From: Eupeodes corollae
Taxonomy: Eukaryota > Arthropoda > Insecta > Diptera > Syrphidae
Direction: 5' to 3'
Assembly: GCF_945859685.1 (NCBI RefSeq)
Contig: NC_079148.1
Coordinates: 91,269,007 to 91,333,006, forward strand
Length of the DNA: 64,000 nucleotides
Position 1 is the first letter of the stretch. Each line of letters starts with the position of its first letter. A program made the position numbers and the translations under genes. Positions 46,401-61,400 of the stretch are shown here, piece by piece. The notes under the pieces are model-generated. The model saw only the letters and a list, made by a program, of their open reading frames with translations, searched no databases and was not told the origin of the DNA.

Positions 46401-49400
46401 CTTGTGATGAGAGTTCTTTAGAAAAATTGGATGAAGATGGATGCGTAGTTCGGTTGCTTAAAGGGGGGCACGCTAACTGTGCGATTCGTACCAATACAGC
46501 CACGATTACGGAACTGATCAAAGAAGACACGATATTCGTAACAAACTTCCAAGGAAACTTAGTTAGCAAGAACATATCGAAGGACCTCTCCGGTACATAT
46601 CTGATCCAGCTCTACAATGAATCAATTCGACTAAATAACAGAACATTTGTTAGCCTAACAACAACTTCACTTCAAGCGCTTCCACCGGTGTTAACCAACA
46701 CCTCGATGATGGAAAACAAAGTCGACATAGAATACCTTCACGACATGAGCATGAAGAACATCAAGATCCTGAGTGGCCTATCATACCGGTTAAACACCTA
46801 TACTACTACGGATGCGACGATCCTCCTGATACTGGGAATCGTTGTATTGATAATATGGCGTAAGCTGCACAGGAAGATTGACTTACCGAAGATTCAAATA
46901 CTACCACCACCGGTGATGCCTACCCCTAGCATCTCATCTTAAAATATTGATCTACGGGACGTAGATTTTCGAAGGGGGAGGAGTTAACACCTTGCGCCAA
47001 CACGAGCCGATCATGATTTGCCAGCTAAGCAAATCATAACGGAAAATCATAAGTTCCCACGATTGGTGGGTATCGAGTAACGGCGCATGGAGGTCAATAT
47101 GATTGGCGGGTGTCAAGTAACGGGTTTAATGCACGAGCATGGTCGCTGACCATGCAAATCACCATCGTATGTGAACAGCGCGCCGTTAGGTGTAATTTTA
47201 GGGTATTAGTTAAGTTACAGTTAGTTCAATTTTAGCTTGTGAACAATAAACATTAATTAATTTAATCGTGAAACGAAAATAGACTAGACTTTCATTTCAA
47301 TAGTAAGTCGGACGGTTGGGCTGGCCCCTCAGGGGCCGGCGTCCGCGTTTTTTTTAGGATCCTCCATCAGAGAATCCTTAATTTAAATATAAATATAAAT
47401 ATAAATATAAATATAAATATAAATATAAATATAAATATAAATATAAATATAAATATAAATATAAATATAAATATAAGATAAATCAAATCAATGGATTAAG
47501 AATAAAATCTATTTCAGAATGATCAAAAGTAAAAAGCCAACGTTTAATTGAGGCTAAAAACTTTGATTCGTTTCTCACACATCTGAATTCAACCGTATAA
47601 AAATTGCTAAAGTGGGATTTAAAAATTCTAGGAACATTCACAAAACGACGTAAATTAGTGCTCAAACTAGCTATCTCTAGAGCTCTCACATTATTATAAC
47701 CTTTACTTTAAAAAAAATGATTTTAAAATATATTATTAAAGTACAAATGTTTTAAAGGAAAAATACCGAGGTTAGAGAACAGATCGAAACTTTGAGTCAT
47801 ATGAGGCACATTAGATATAATGATAGAGATGGCGATCTCAAGGCAACCTAGCCTGAGATCCAATTAGCGTTGTAGTGCGCCGTTTTGATATTTAGATATA
47901 ATACAAATCGAGTGTTTTTGACTAATGAGCAAAGGTGGAATTTTACAGGAAAGAGTTCCACCCCAACAACAAATACCAAATTGAATTTTAGATTGTACTA
48001 AGCCATAATACACAAGTTTTAAGATTTTTGAGGGCAATATAGACTTAGGTGGTAGATCTGTCTTACAACTTTATTGAGGTAAAGTTTTAAATTGTTCGTA
48101 TGTTCAACCCAACTAAGCTTCTTATCGAGTAAAACTCCCAGGTATTTAAAGTGATCAACACGTTCCATATCGAAGCAACCATCACAACAGTGAAAACCTG
48201 GGGGGTCATTCCGTAAAACGATAATCGTTAGAAGATAGCGTTTCGACGAAGACGATAATCGTCAAAGTGATATCGTCAAAACGATAGCGTTTGCACGATA
48301 GCTAAATAGGTATCGTCTGCTATTAATTTCTATTGATAGCTAAGCAAATTGAAGTAAAAAAGTGTCCGTGTAGTTTAGCTTTGTTACAAAATGGAATTAA
48401 AAACTCAAAAGAATACAATGGATTAGGTTACGAAGAAAATTAAGAGATGAATGGGACCTTCTATCTATTCTAACTGATATGTAAGCATTTTTTTATATAC
48501 AAAACATTAGTAATCTCTCTTAATTGTTTTTAAATATTACAATTGTAGTTTTGGAATTGCAAAAAAGGACTATATGATATTATAAACAATAAATTTGCCA
48601 GGCGGTTATCGTTCAACATACATAATGTATACACCTTCAATATTAAAATTTGCTGTAACTATTGAAACTTTGGGGCGGATGAACATTGGTATATTCGACA
48701 GGCAACGATTTAAGTATCGCTCTTGCACAAAGCACTAATACAAATTAGCTTTGGAAACAATAAATATTTTTGAAGCCAAGTTATATTCCCTGTGGATAAA
48801 ATGGAGTCTTCACTTCCTTCCCTTGGACAAAATTGGGTTTATTACTGCACCTAATTTACAAAAACATCAGACATTGAACAAAGATTTTGATATTATAGTT
48901 TTATCTTCGGCGGCAACAAATGAAAACACAAAAAGTGACAATAACAATAAACATCACAAAATAGTTGGCATGTTTATTAAAAATGAATTTTTTGCAAATT
49001 TTTAAATTTTACCAAAGATAAAAACCAAGTTTAATAACATTTTCAAGTTATTGAACAAGAATTATCTATCGTTGAGTTCATTTTGACATTTCAGTCATAG
49101 TATAATATACTCAACGAACTTATACTGAAAACGATTGAACGAGACGATAGTGATAAAGTTACGTTAAGCAAATTATTGACGATATCGTTAATGATAATCG
49201 TTTTGACGACTATCGTTTCGGAAATTACGGAATGACTCCCCTGGACAATTCATAGGTGAACAGACTTGAAACCCAAAACAGTTAGGTGCATGATAAGTCA
49301 GGAAGAAACTTTCGGGAAAAATTCCCTTTAAATTAAAAAGCATGAATATAAGTCTTGCTACTTATAACTAATTTATGTAATGAATTACGATTCAAAATTT

Positions 49401-52400
49401 CATTTACTAGTTTCCATTTCTTTTTAATATTTCCAACGTTTTCAGAAAGTTTATGAGCATAATAATAATCTCTGCCCTTAGCTATTTCATTTTTCAAATA
49501 GCAGCACAATTTTCGATAAAAATTCTTAAGTCTCGAATTGTTAGGATGCTTTAAAACAGATATTCGGAGACGGTTTTCCTTTTTTATTTTATTTAATGAT
49601 GGAAAGGATATCCAAATCTTAAGATTTATAAATAAATAAATTTGTTAGATTTTCTATCAGGAGTTACGGTGCAATTTGAAATATGTGCCTGTAACTTATT
49701 CAAAATTAGATCAAATGCTATAGATGGATCACTTGAAGCATATACTTCAAAGTCAAAAGTTAAGGCAGAAAGCAATGCAGAATAATTAATATTTTAAAAA
49801 AAAAACACTAGTTTGCTTTTGTATTTTATTATCAAGTTGAAGGTTAGTCAGAAAATGATCAGTTAATTTCAAATCATGCACCGATGATTCAAACCCTATT
49901 TTGTTTTTTCTATGCAAGCGTATAAGGATATAGTCTAAGCATGAGCTAGAAAAGGATTAAATCCAAACGAAGACATGATTTAAATATAATTTTCAGCATC
50001 TGAAGATTCAGATAAGATGTTTATATTAAAATCACCTAAAAGTGCCATATTTTTTGACCTAGTGCTCTTTAAAAATTCAGAAAACTCAGACAAAAAAAAA
50101 CTACATATAAACACCAACAAAAGTGAAAGATGAACCTTGAATTTCCAAATCAACACATATTGAATCCACACTCTTCAAATTAATATTCTTTACTTTGCAA
50201 ACCATATCACTTTAATAGGGCCCTGCAACAACACCAGCGGAATAAGAGTTGTTACAATGGGCTTTCCAGAGTAATGTAAGCCGAATTTGTTCTTACTGAA
50301 AACGATGACATGGATTTAAACCACCTCTAGTGTATGCAGCATAGCCCTCCACATAGTCCATCTCCATATAACTCCTACTATAATAAAGCCAAAATACATA
50401 AATGAAAAATTGATGTTGCAACATATTAATCTTGCTTGAAGAGAAGGCAAAAGGCTGATACTGTTCTTATTTCGTAATGTCTGTCTCTTTACAATGAAGT
50501 TATCATCCATTGAATTCTTTAAAATACTCATTTTTTTATTAGGAAATTAAAACTTGATATACATAAGGAAAACTTTTATAATATAATATTAAATTTTTTA
50601 GTGACGAATGCAAAAGTTTGAAATTTCCAGCATTGAAATAATTCTATTTTAAACATAACAATGTGTTCCAATTTTGTCTACTTTTTATGTGCATATATTT
50701 TTAAACAAAAATCCAAATTTGTACAGTAAAATCTTTGTTTTTATTTCCAGATTCAAGTACTTTAAATATGATAACGTATTTTGACAAAGAAGATAATTCC
50801 ACAAAACTAATGAACAGCCAACCAATGGTTACAGACATAATTAGCATTAAATCAACTGCATCACCGGTTTTCAACAATTCAAAAGAAGCGATGTTAAATA
50901 ATTCCATGGATCTGATCTCAAAAAATAGAATATCAACTACTTCCCCAAGTTTTCCAACAACTAACATCTCAACAATAAAACCTGCAATATCGAAAAACGA
51001 AAACAAACTGACCCTTCCGAAGTTTCAAAAGACCGATGCCCCCATGCTGAATTATATTTTCGATATGTTCTCCACAGCAAATAAACATCACCATCATGAT
51101 CAGAGGTAATACAGAAATTGCATGGCTCGCCATAATACTAAGTTTCAGGGCACAATTAAATTAATATAACTCTTTATTTCATTATTATTTTGGGTTGGAT
51201 TCAAACACAGATCATTTGAGCAAACGCTCACTTTTATCAAAGACATTGGTTTGGGTACATAAGTGTTTGAAATCTTACTAAACTGAAAATTTAAAGAGAG
51301 CATGATTTATTTACTATTCTAAGGTAGAGAGCTGTATAGTTTTGAACATGTTTGAATGAGTTACCCAATTGCAACGCCTTATTTGTTTTGTAAAGGAGGC
51401 TAAACAAATTTAAATAACATAATGTGTATCTTAAACTTACATTTCAAGATTTCAATTGTTACAACATTAAATAAATAAATTGGTTGGCGCAACAGTCCGT
51501 TGTGAACCAGGGCGTAGTGACTTACAACTCGCAACAATTCGTGTGTGCGAGTACTGTTGTCAGAAATGTAAGGGACCTACAATTTTAGGCCGAATCCGAA
51601 CGGCTGATTTGAGAAAGTACTTTTTCATGACAAGAATTACTCTTGAAGGAATTGTCAATTCCTCGCAAGAGGCAGTACCCGCGAAAATTATTTTTTTTTT
51701 AAATTAAGGTGGCACAAGCAGGGATTGAACCCAGACCCCTTGCATGACAGTGCCACGAGTACTACCTTGTGACAACATTAGTTATCAAATTATTTTAGAA
51801 CACTGTTGTCTAGCAAGGTATGGTCTAACTATTTAATTTGAATGACTCCCTACATATGAAAGCATTCCAAGATTAGAACATTTTTTTAAATATTTCATAT
51901 TTAAGAGCTAAAACTAAGCTAAGAGAGTTTTTGGTGAATTTCACGCAGAAATGTGAAAAATTGTTGTGAAACGTAGTTTTTTTCGAAAAATAAAATATGC
52001 TTTTCTTGTTTCCATTTCCCTAAATTCGAGAAGGCGCTACAAAAATTCAAGAGAGACGATCTAGTATGAAGAACTGTCATGCTTTTTTTGACGCATTATT
52101 TTCGGACTCAATGTTCGGTAGTCTATTATTATTATCGCAACCAGTTTGCTTACTTTTATTCTGACCTTAAAGGAGTCAACTGAAGTTTAAAATTGTAGAG
52201 AAAAAAATTCTTGGTGCTAGAATTTGAGGATATTTGTAGGTGCATTAAAGTACATAATTTGTCTAAAAAATTAAATTAAAACAAATTAAGGTAAACAAAT
52301 AAGTTGGGATGAAACGTTTGTGTGGCACTCACAAATTATATGTTTCAAAATCTCTTTTTACTTAAATCTCAAGAGATTGAAACGTTTATTATGTTTTTCA

Positions 52401-55400
52401 ATTACCAATTAGTTTAACAAAAGTGTCACTTTTGCTTTATATAATTGGAATTCGTGTTTAAATCTCAGCTTTAGAGCATCGAAAGCAAACTATTTTTTTA
52501 AGAGCTTTTGTATTCACCAGAAAATCAATTTTGAAAGCAATAAAATGCACGACAGGGTCGCTAGAACTTGTTAATGTCTTCCAAAAAATATTTCCTATAT
52601 TTTAAGATTTAAAAATGTAACTTATTTTTTTCGAACATCATTCTAAATTTTGGCTTAAAAACATTTTTGGTAAGCACTAAATAAAAAATTTTACATTTAA
52701 ATTTCGTTATCTTGTTTTGTAATAATATTTAATTTTTTTTTTTAATAAAAAAAGATATTTTTGATCATCAAAAATCATCATCAATTTGATCATTTTTTCT
52801 TAGCTTGCACAGAATAAGAATATTATTGAAATTGGTCCATTAGTTCTTGAGAAACCTTAAAAAAATTAAGGTTTTATGAGGGGTACGCTTCTGGAGCAAT
52901 ACCAAAATATGTTTTTCTTGTAGAAAGAAGCCAAATTAAAATAAGCCAATACAAAATTAAGAAATTGTTTTAAAAAAAATCAAATATTTTTTTATTAGCG
53001 ATTTCTTATTTAAGGTTTCTTCAGGCTCTGCATATATTCTCTTTTCCTTAGAAACAAATTTTATGGAAATAATAATTTAAAGCATGACTACTTACAGTTT
53101 TTTTCAAATTCTCAATTGAGTGAAAATACAAATTTTAATTGTTTTTAACAGCAAGCCGCTTTTTGGTGAACATCGTTAAATTACTAACAAATCTTTAAAT
53201 GAAATCTTTACTAATACAACTTGACTGTATAAGTTTTATAGCTCATATAACCACCCCCCTCCCTCGACCGTCCATTGCTCAAAAGTTGATGAATTTGTGC
53301 TGTGTTTTTGAAACAGGCTGAATATCCGATTCATATTATGTTCTTGGTCCACTCTTCAGTTAAAAGTAGTACTTTTAGCAACAAAGTTTAAAAAAGTAAA
53401 ATACAAATTTTGTTTTCATATACAAAAAATTAATAATTCAAAATATAATGGGGGTCATGTCCATCAACGCAATACGATTAGTTTTGAATTAAAGGGAATT
53501 TCTTCGAAAAAAAAAAAAAAAAAACAAACAAATAATCTCTCAGGCTCATGACCGCCATGGATCCGCCATTGCTTAGACCTTGACTAAGTTTTGGATCTCA
53601 TTGGGCACATACCGCTTTTGACTGTCTACGCTTCTGAATGAATTTTTGTATTCCCTAATTTTTCATTATTTCCCCTATTGTATTGGATGGTCGAGAAGTT
53701 TGGATTACAAAGCAGATTTTTTTCCCTGTCCGTCACATTCATAAACTTAACGAGTAAGCCATGACCAAACGTTTTTTAATTATGTTTAAGTCTAGAGAGT
53801 ATGATGGTCACGGCAAAAGTCTTCTGATTATATCGAACACCCTCGAGGTGTGAAATGTGGCATTGTCTTTGTGGAAAATTCAAGTCAGAGGTCTAAAAAT
53901 GTTTTTTATATTTGGAAATGACCAATCCAGCAACTATTCATAGTAGTTCCCGTTCATTATTGAGGACAAAAGCTTTAAGTCAATTTTCCATAGTATGTTA
54001 AGGCTCCCCACGCCATAACAGCTGATATGCGGCTGTGATGCCTTGTCAAAATAAGATCATCCTTTTTCAGATCATGGACATACAAATTGTAGCCATAGGG
54101 ATCCTCAAGGTTAAGTTTTTGTTAATCCAAAAAGATAAATTTGACAGCTATATTAAACAATTTAACATAATATACACGAAGTTACATTAAAACAATATAA
54201 ATTCAATCGTGTTCCAAGCGCCACAAAAAAAATCAATTTTTGATTTGAGTTTACCTATGAAAAATAAGATTAATTAAGACAATACAACTTCGGCGTATGT
54301 AATATTTTTGTATTCATTTTAGTTTTTTTTTCTTTAATTATAGATACGGGCCGCATTTTGAAGATATACCAAAAGAAGGAAACCCCACAAATATAACAGT
54401 TCAAGCTGGAGCGAGTGTCTTTCTAAACTGTCGAATTTCCTTGCTTCAAGACAAAACTGTAAGTTTTAATTACAATTTTTAAATTCTATTTTGTCCACGA
54501 TCATAATTGTATAGACTAATTTTGCACTTGTCCATTTTTGTATCCTACTTTTTTATAATTTGAACACACTAAATTGTATTGTTTATTTCTACCCTTAAAA
54601 TGTTTAAAATATAGACATGTTGCGAGCGTTAGAAAAATAGGGAAAGATAAGATACCGGTGAATATATGTAAGTCTTAAAGGTAAAACGGAGTTGGGTAAA
54701 GCATTTCACATTCTTAATGTGTGGTTATAAAAAGAATCTCGGTACGTCTGAAACTGCGGTCTAGGATAAAATGGTGAATAGTTGCATAAATATCGTTAAA
54801 ACAACGAAAGACAAGTAAAATGACTGTGAAAAGTTTCTGTACCTTTAGATCAAAGCCTTTTTGTGTTTTTTTTTAATTTAATGGTTTTATGAAAATAAAA
54901 TTAAACATTAATTAAAATTAAAATAAACGCTTCAAAGGTAGTTATAAAAGTTTTGAATGAATTCATTGGCTGCGTTCAATCTCAGACAGTTAGGAAATCC
55001 GTATATCTTTTTGTAAGTTTTTTCTGTATGTGTATGGGATAAGAGAACTGCTGTTTTAACATAATATGGTTGAATTTGAAGGAATCCCAAAATCTGTTTG
55101 AATGTTATGTTTTTTTTTTCGTAAAAATCCAGTGAATTATAATAATAACTTATCCATTAATATAATTTTACAACAATTTTTGGAACTCGAAATCTAAATG
55201 TTTGTCTGCTTTTTGTGAACAGCTGAAAGTTGTTTTAATTTTTAGCCAGATATCTCAAACTAGGTATCCAACTCGTTCAATTAAGTAACTAAGGCATCTT
55301 GCACATGAGCTACGTACGAACTGCGAACTGTGGTTGTACGCGTACTTTGACTTTTCTTGCACATGAGCTTTATTTCTATCGCAGAGAGCCACGAATTGAA

Positions 55401-58400
55401 TTACCCTTTTCTCCATATTTTACTCAGCCATGATCTTTCACACAAAAACAAAACAAGAGTGGTATAATTTTGAGGTTATTTTGCGTGCGAACAATTTATT
55501 CGTTGCAGTGTGGATGGTATGTGGAACGCGAATAGAGTTTGATAATTCGTAGCAACCTCAGAGCAATTCGTTACTAGAAAATTGTTTTAACAAATTTTTC
55601 TTATTTTAAAGAGCAAAATGCAAATTTTATTATCCTAACATTAGTGCCAATTGGTTTCTTATAACTTAAATGTGTTTTTGAAATGTGTTAAATCACGTTT
55701 GTTCGTCTATTCGTTCATTCGTTGTTCGCTCTCATGTGCAAGGCCATTAAGAATTCACATATCCAGAAGAACCTATCCAAATCGAGATTGGAATTTATAT
55801 GAAAATTAGACATTTTCATTGGGGACATTTATTTAGCTAGTAATTATGTAGCCAAGTCATTCTGATTGGCTAAATTCAAATACAAAATGAGTTTAAATAT
55901 CTCCTCTGACGTAGTTTATACATTTCGCCTACAAAATTAGTGGACACTGATTTTGAAGTTTCACAACCACCTCAAAAAACTCAACAATAAAAAATTGTTC
56001 AGCATATAATTATTCTATATACACTGCGCTTCAACTAAATACGCACAAACATTTTCGAAAATGTTTTTAAAATTTTTTCCTAAAAGCTATTGAGGGTTTT
56101 TGTAATATCTTTCGATTCATATTGCTTCCTTAAGATGTTTAGAAAAATATATGAAAATAAAACTGCGGGTCTTGTAAAGTATTTCATACGTAAGGATGAA
56201 GTTTTTGTTTTTGATTCAACTGAATAGGTAGAACGAAAATTTAATCGTTGAGCGATTTTCAAGATAGTTTAAATCAACGATTTAAATGTTTTAATTGAAA
56301 TTTAATTTCTGATATAACACTTAAAGACCAATGGCTAGATGATCTACATGTCTTAGTTGTGTTTCAAAAGCTAAAATCGATTTGATTACACACCAAAACA
56401 TACGTGATGAAGCAGTTGATAAAATTTTCCAAACTCTTAATGGATTTTAATCTTACTTAAAAAATAAAGAATCGTTATGTTACACCATACAGGAAGGAAG
56501 AACTGCAAAAACAGCAGCTTGAAAACGAGCAATTTTTTAGTGTGTGTCTGATTCTTGTTATCTTGGGACAAAAATATAACAAAACATTGGAGTAAATTCA
56601 AGTCTCTAAACAGTTTTAAAAATAAATAATAAATTAAGTGGCGCACAAACCACCATGCCACTGGTACTACTCTAAACAGTTTTAGGAGTTACTAAAATGC
56701 GAGGCATCTTAAACGAATTAAACTAGAAAAAAAAACTCTTCTTAACGAGCAACGAAAAGTTATGCTGTTAGAGTTTTTCAAAACTCAAACTGATATTACG
56801 TGTTTTTTAATTTAATTTAATTTCGCGTGGCCTTGATCGGTCATCCTTTTATTTTCACGATTTGAGTAAATAAAAAGCTTTTTGGGTAAAGTACAAAGTA
56901 CAAAAATGTGTCTAACCCTTTTAGCTTTAACCTGAACAATATATGAATGCATCTCCAAATCGCATACTTACTTACGTACTAAAGATAGCGCTACAGATCT
57001 AAGGTCTCACCCAACAAACTTATTCATCTAGCTCGGTCTTTAGCTAAATGGCTTCAGTTTTGCACTCCATGTTGGGTGGGGACACTTTCCAACAGAGCCA
57101 TCGAGCGAAATTCCGGCCCCCACATATTTACCATTTTTTTTTCAAAGTGGACCAATTTTTCATTAAATATTTACAAAAATGTACGCCAATTACAATTAGG
57201 GGCCCAGATCGGCAAGTTTGTGACTGATAGAGCTTTAGATAACATGCAAACTCGGGCCCCTGTTTACTAAAGCATGAATGATTTTAAGTTTTCGGGCCCC
57301 TAAAAATAAGTGGTACTAGGTACATAATATGTTGATGATGAATATACATACGTAAAGTATATTGACAAAAAAAAACTCCTCATTGCTTTCAATTTTACGG
57401 GCCCCTAGAAAATCCCTGTGGTTGAACGTCCCCCCTTTCCCCCACCCTCTCTACAGGGCTGCTTTCCACTTCGGTCTTCCTGTACTGTGCTGTCCTTTTG
57501 GATATATTCGGAGACTTTCCAGGCCGGAGAATTGGTTTCCATACGCTCTACGTGACCCAGTCATCTCAGTCATTAGACTTTAATCCTTCTGGCTAAGAGG
57601 CCGGTTATATCAGCAAAATTTTTGTTTTTAGGTGTTACAGATCTATTTCTAGCAAAAGATTGATGTAATAAGTTGAATCCTATATTCAAGTAATTTTTTT
57701 TCAAAAAGAAACAATGCATTTAAAGTTGTATCTAATTTATAACTCTATTTTAAATTTTTTAATGAAGAAATTTCATTTGAACAGCTGACTGCCAAAAGCC
57801 AAAAAATTCCATTTCGTTTTACTGGTGGTGTTCCAATTTTGTACTGCAACAGTAAAAAAATTGTCTGAGGCGCGAAGATCGATATTATGATCGAAAGAAA
57901 ACAACATTTAATGACGTAATTTTATTGATTGCTATAAACGCTCATCAGTAAAATATTTCAGATTTCCCCTGTTTCAAATTTTACTGATGGATTTTACTGA
58001 AAGCTATAACCGACTCATAAGTCTATATCGCTGTACAGCCCGTACAGCTTGTGTGTCGTTCCATTTTCTATCGCTGTTAAAGAAATCGCATGACAACGCA
58101 TTACCTTGTCTAAACCCTTTTTTGACATAGAACATTTATGTTAAGTTGTTTCCAACCTAAATGGAGCAGCGCATTTAGGGATGCCAAAATAGACATGTCT
58201 CTCACTACGTAGTCACTAGACATACATACAAAACCATGAAAAATTACAACAAATTCATTTTCATTCATGATCCTTTTATTTCTTGAAATCAAAGTTAGAA
58301 GTAGAAATCCGTATACGGTTTCTCACATAGGTACATTATTCGACCAGCCTCGAAAAACTAAAGAGTTTTTTTCGATAATTAAACAAAGTGGAGTTTAGTT

Positions 58401-61400
58401 ATGACACCAGTTTTTAAAATATTGAAAATCTGTCTAACCCTAATGTTTAAAAAATCATTTGTAAAATCTGTAGGTCTCTTGGGTGCGAAGAAACTCTATG
58501 GGAGAAGACGCTCTCGAATTGCTGACTGTTGGCTTACATACGTATACAGGTGACAAAAGATATACCATGGAATTTCAGTATCCAAACAATTGGAGATTAA
58601 AGATAACAAATGCAAAAAAAGAGGACGAAGCCACATATGAATGTCAAATTTCGACGCATCCGCCCAGAGTCATACAGATTCATTTAAGTGTTAATGGTAA
58701 ATTTTGTGAATAATTAATTGTATCTTATAAATTATTAAATTAGATTTATTACTATCTTATTAACAGCACCGAAAGTTGTCATTGTGGACGAATACAGTAT
58801 TCCGTTGCAGGAAAAATATTATGAGATCGATTCAACTCTGCAGTTGTCTTGTACTGTGCGAAATGTTGTGATGACTTCCTCCGTAGTTTTTTGGCGACAC
58901 GGTGATCAAATTTTAAACTACGATACAACAAGAGGAGGAGTGAGGTGAGTTGCTGTAGCAAAAAGTAAAGGGCTTAATTAATTGTTAAACATCTAAACTT
59001 AATATAAAAATAAGTTTTACAAATACTTCCATTTTTTAAACTTAATTCCAGCGTGAGAACAGATCTGATGGAAGATGGTGCTAATTCTACTCTTTCTATT
59101 GCAAGAGTAAACAAACAAGATTCCGGTAACTACACGTGTTCAATTAGTGATTCCCAGGACTATACTATTATAGTTCATATACTAAAAGGTAATCAAAATT
59201 GTATGCAATCTAAATGATTAAAATACAGGGTTATCCATTTTCCGGTTTCAAAAGTAAACGTTAATAAAACACAAAATATTTTTTTCATGATACTTCTTTT
59301 TTATTATAAATTATGTTGGCATTATGTGTGAAGCACTACATCATTTGCTGTAAGCCTCGATTCTTTCGAGGTAATTTTCGACCGCTGGTATCTTAGCCAT
59401 AACTTGAAGAATGTTGGGTTTTGGTGGCCAATTGATATCGCCAAAACGAGAGATATAGCCATATTCGGTTGAGTTGTGTGGTATATGGCACCGTCTTTTT
59501 GAAGCCACATATCAAAGTCCTCCAAGTCGTATTCTTCAATAGAAGGCAAAAAATAGGTTATCATATGACCACAACGCTCCGAATTGACGGTAATAGTCGT
59601 TTCAACGTCATGTTCGTAAGGTCCGATCACAACTCCGGACCCATCAGTGACTTTTTGCGTATGTTATATCCTCTCTTCAATTACTTAAGGATTCTCAGAA
59701 CCCCAAATACGATAATTTTGTTTATTAACATACCCACCGAGTCAGAAATTCTGCTCGAAAAACCGCCATGCACCCAAAGGCGGATCCAGGCTTTTAATCA
59801 GTGGGGGTCACACACTTTAATGTTTTGTGAAGGAGGCTAACAAAATTGAAATAACGTGAAATAATGTGCATCATATCAAATTATTTTAGAACACTGTTGT
59901 ACAGCAAGGTATGTTCTAACTATTTAATTTGGATGGCTCCCTACATATGAAAGCAATTCATGATTCCAACATTTTTCTAAATATGCCATATTTGAGAGGT
60001 AAAGCCAAAAGTTTGAGGATGCACGCAGAGATGTAGGAAATTGTTTTTGAAACGTAGCTTTTTTTCCAAAAATGAAATATACTTTACTTGTTTCCATTTC
60101 TATTAATGCGAAGAGCGCTAAAAAAATTCAAAAATCCCGAAAATGAGAGAGGATTTGATGTAAAGAATTTTCGGGCTTTTTTATCATAATTTTTTCGAAC
60201 TCAATATTGGGGAGTCTATAATTACTATCGCTATCACTCTGCTTATTCACATTTTTGTCTTAAAGTAGTCAACCAAACTTAAAAATTATAAAAAGTAAAA
60301 CTTTCTTCTCGAATTTAAGGAAATAGGTGCATTAAAGTACATAATTTCTCTACAAAATTAAATTAAAAAAAAATTGAGGTGAGCAGTAAGCAAATAAGTA
60401 GGGAAGAAACATTTGTGTGTCACTCACAAATTAATAGTTTCAGAATCCCTTGCAATTCAAATCAATATCAATACATAGATATAAAACGTTCATTATGTTT
60501 TTCAATGAGCCATTAATTTAACAGAAGTGTTACTTTTGCTGTTTTTGGGACATTTATATAATTGAAATTCGTCATTATATCTCAGTTCCAGAGCATCCAA
60601 AGCAAACTCACTTCAAAAGTAAATTTGTTTAATTTTTGTTAAATCTTTTAAGATCTTTTGTATTCAACAGAAAACCAATTTTAAACTTCATAATTTGTTT
60701 CAAAAAGTCTATTTTAAAACATTTTCTATATTTTAAGACTTAAAAATATTTCTGCAATATTAATTTTAAATCTGTATTAACTTATTTTTTTTCGGAATTA
60801 ATTTTAAATTTTGTCTTAAAAATATTTTTGTTAAGCACTAAATAAAGTGCTTATAAATATAAATTTTACATTTAAATTTCGTTAAAAAATGTTGATCCCC
60901 TTCTGCGATATCGAGTTTTGTAAACAAAATTAATATTTTAAAAAAAATACATTTTTGATCATAAAAAATCGACCTCAATTTGATTATTTGATCATCGAGA
61001 AGAGCTTGCTCAGAAAGAGAAGGTAATTGAAATCGATCCATTAGTTCTTGAGATAACTTCAAAACAAAATAAATATTTAATGAGGGGTACCCTTCTAGAG
61101 CAATACCAAAATATAATTTTCTTGTAGAAAGAAGCCAAATTAAGAACAAAAAATTTAGAGTAAGTTTAAAAAAATCACATGTTTTAACAAAAATTATTGT
61201 ACGGGACTGCTGTTATTTTTCGATAAATAAAACGAAAAAAAATGCCTTACTCTAATCGGCTGAAAACCTTAATTTCAATCAACACAATTGTTTGGACTGT
61301 GGGGGCCAGGACAGACAGGCGGACGGAATCGGGGTACCCACTCTTTTTGACTCATGTACCATTTCATTAAAAGCTCTAGTTCGAAATTTTGTAGCAATGC

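Larger units (their letters stand above)
39280..47383 (+). mobile_element. Complete errantivirus (gypsy-type endogenous retrovirus)
   Basis: About 8.1 kb with matching LTRs (AGTTAAC... to ...TTAAT), a tRNA-Lys-type primer site, 5' leader, gag, pol in the -1 frame, env and a polypurine tract. All three ORFs are open along their lengths. The layout gag-pol-env with protease, RT, RNase H, integrase order is that of insect errantiviruses (Metaviridae, gypsy group). Flanks are one AAATAT tract, which hides the exact short target duplication; TAAAT precedes and follows the element. It lies in plus orientation in the proposed intron 1 of the dpr gene. Confidence 0.93.

Noticed and set aside
48751..49005. 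84-codon ORF inside the CCTGG-flanked element
   Set aside because: No domain; could be chance. Not reported as a gene.
51720..51766. tRNA gene in the SINE on the minus strand
   Set aside because: Box-like motifs are present, but no cloverleaf with an acceptor stem; the body and target duplication identify a SINE.
57110..57410. GGGCCC cluster as a transposon
   Set aside because: Inverted words are only about 8 bases and no target duplication was found; kept as a note only.
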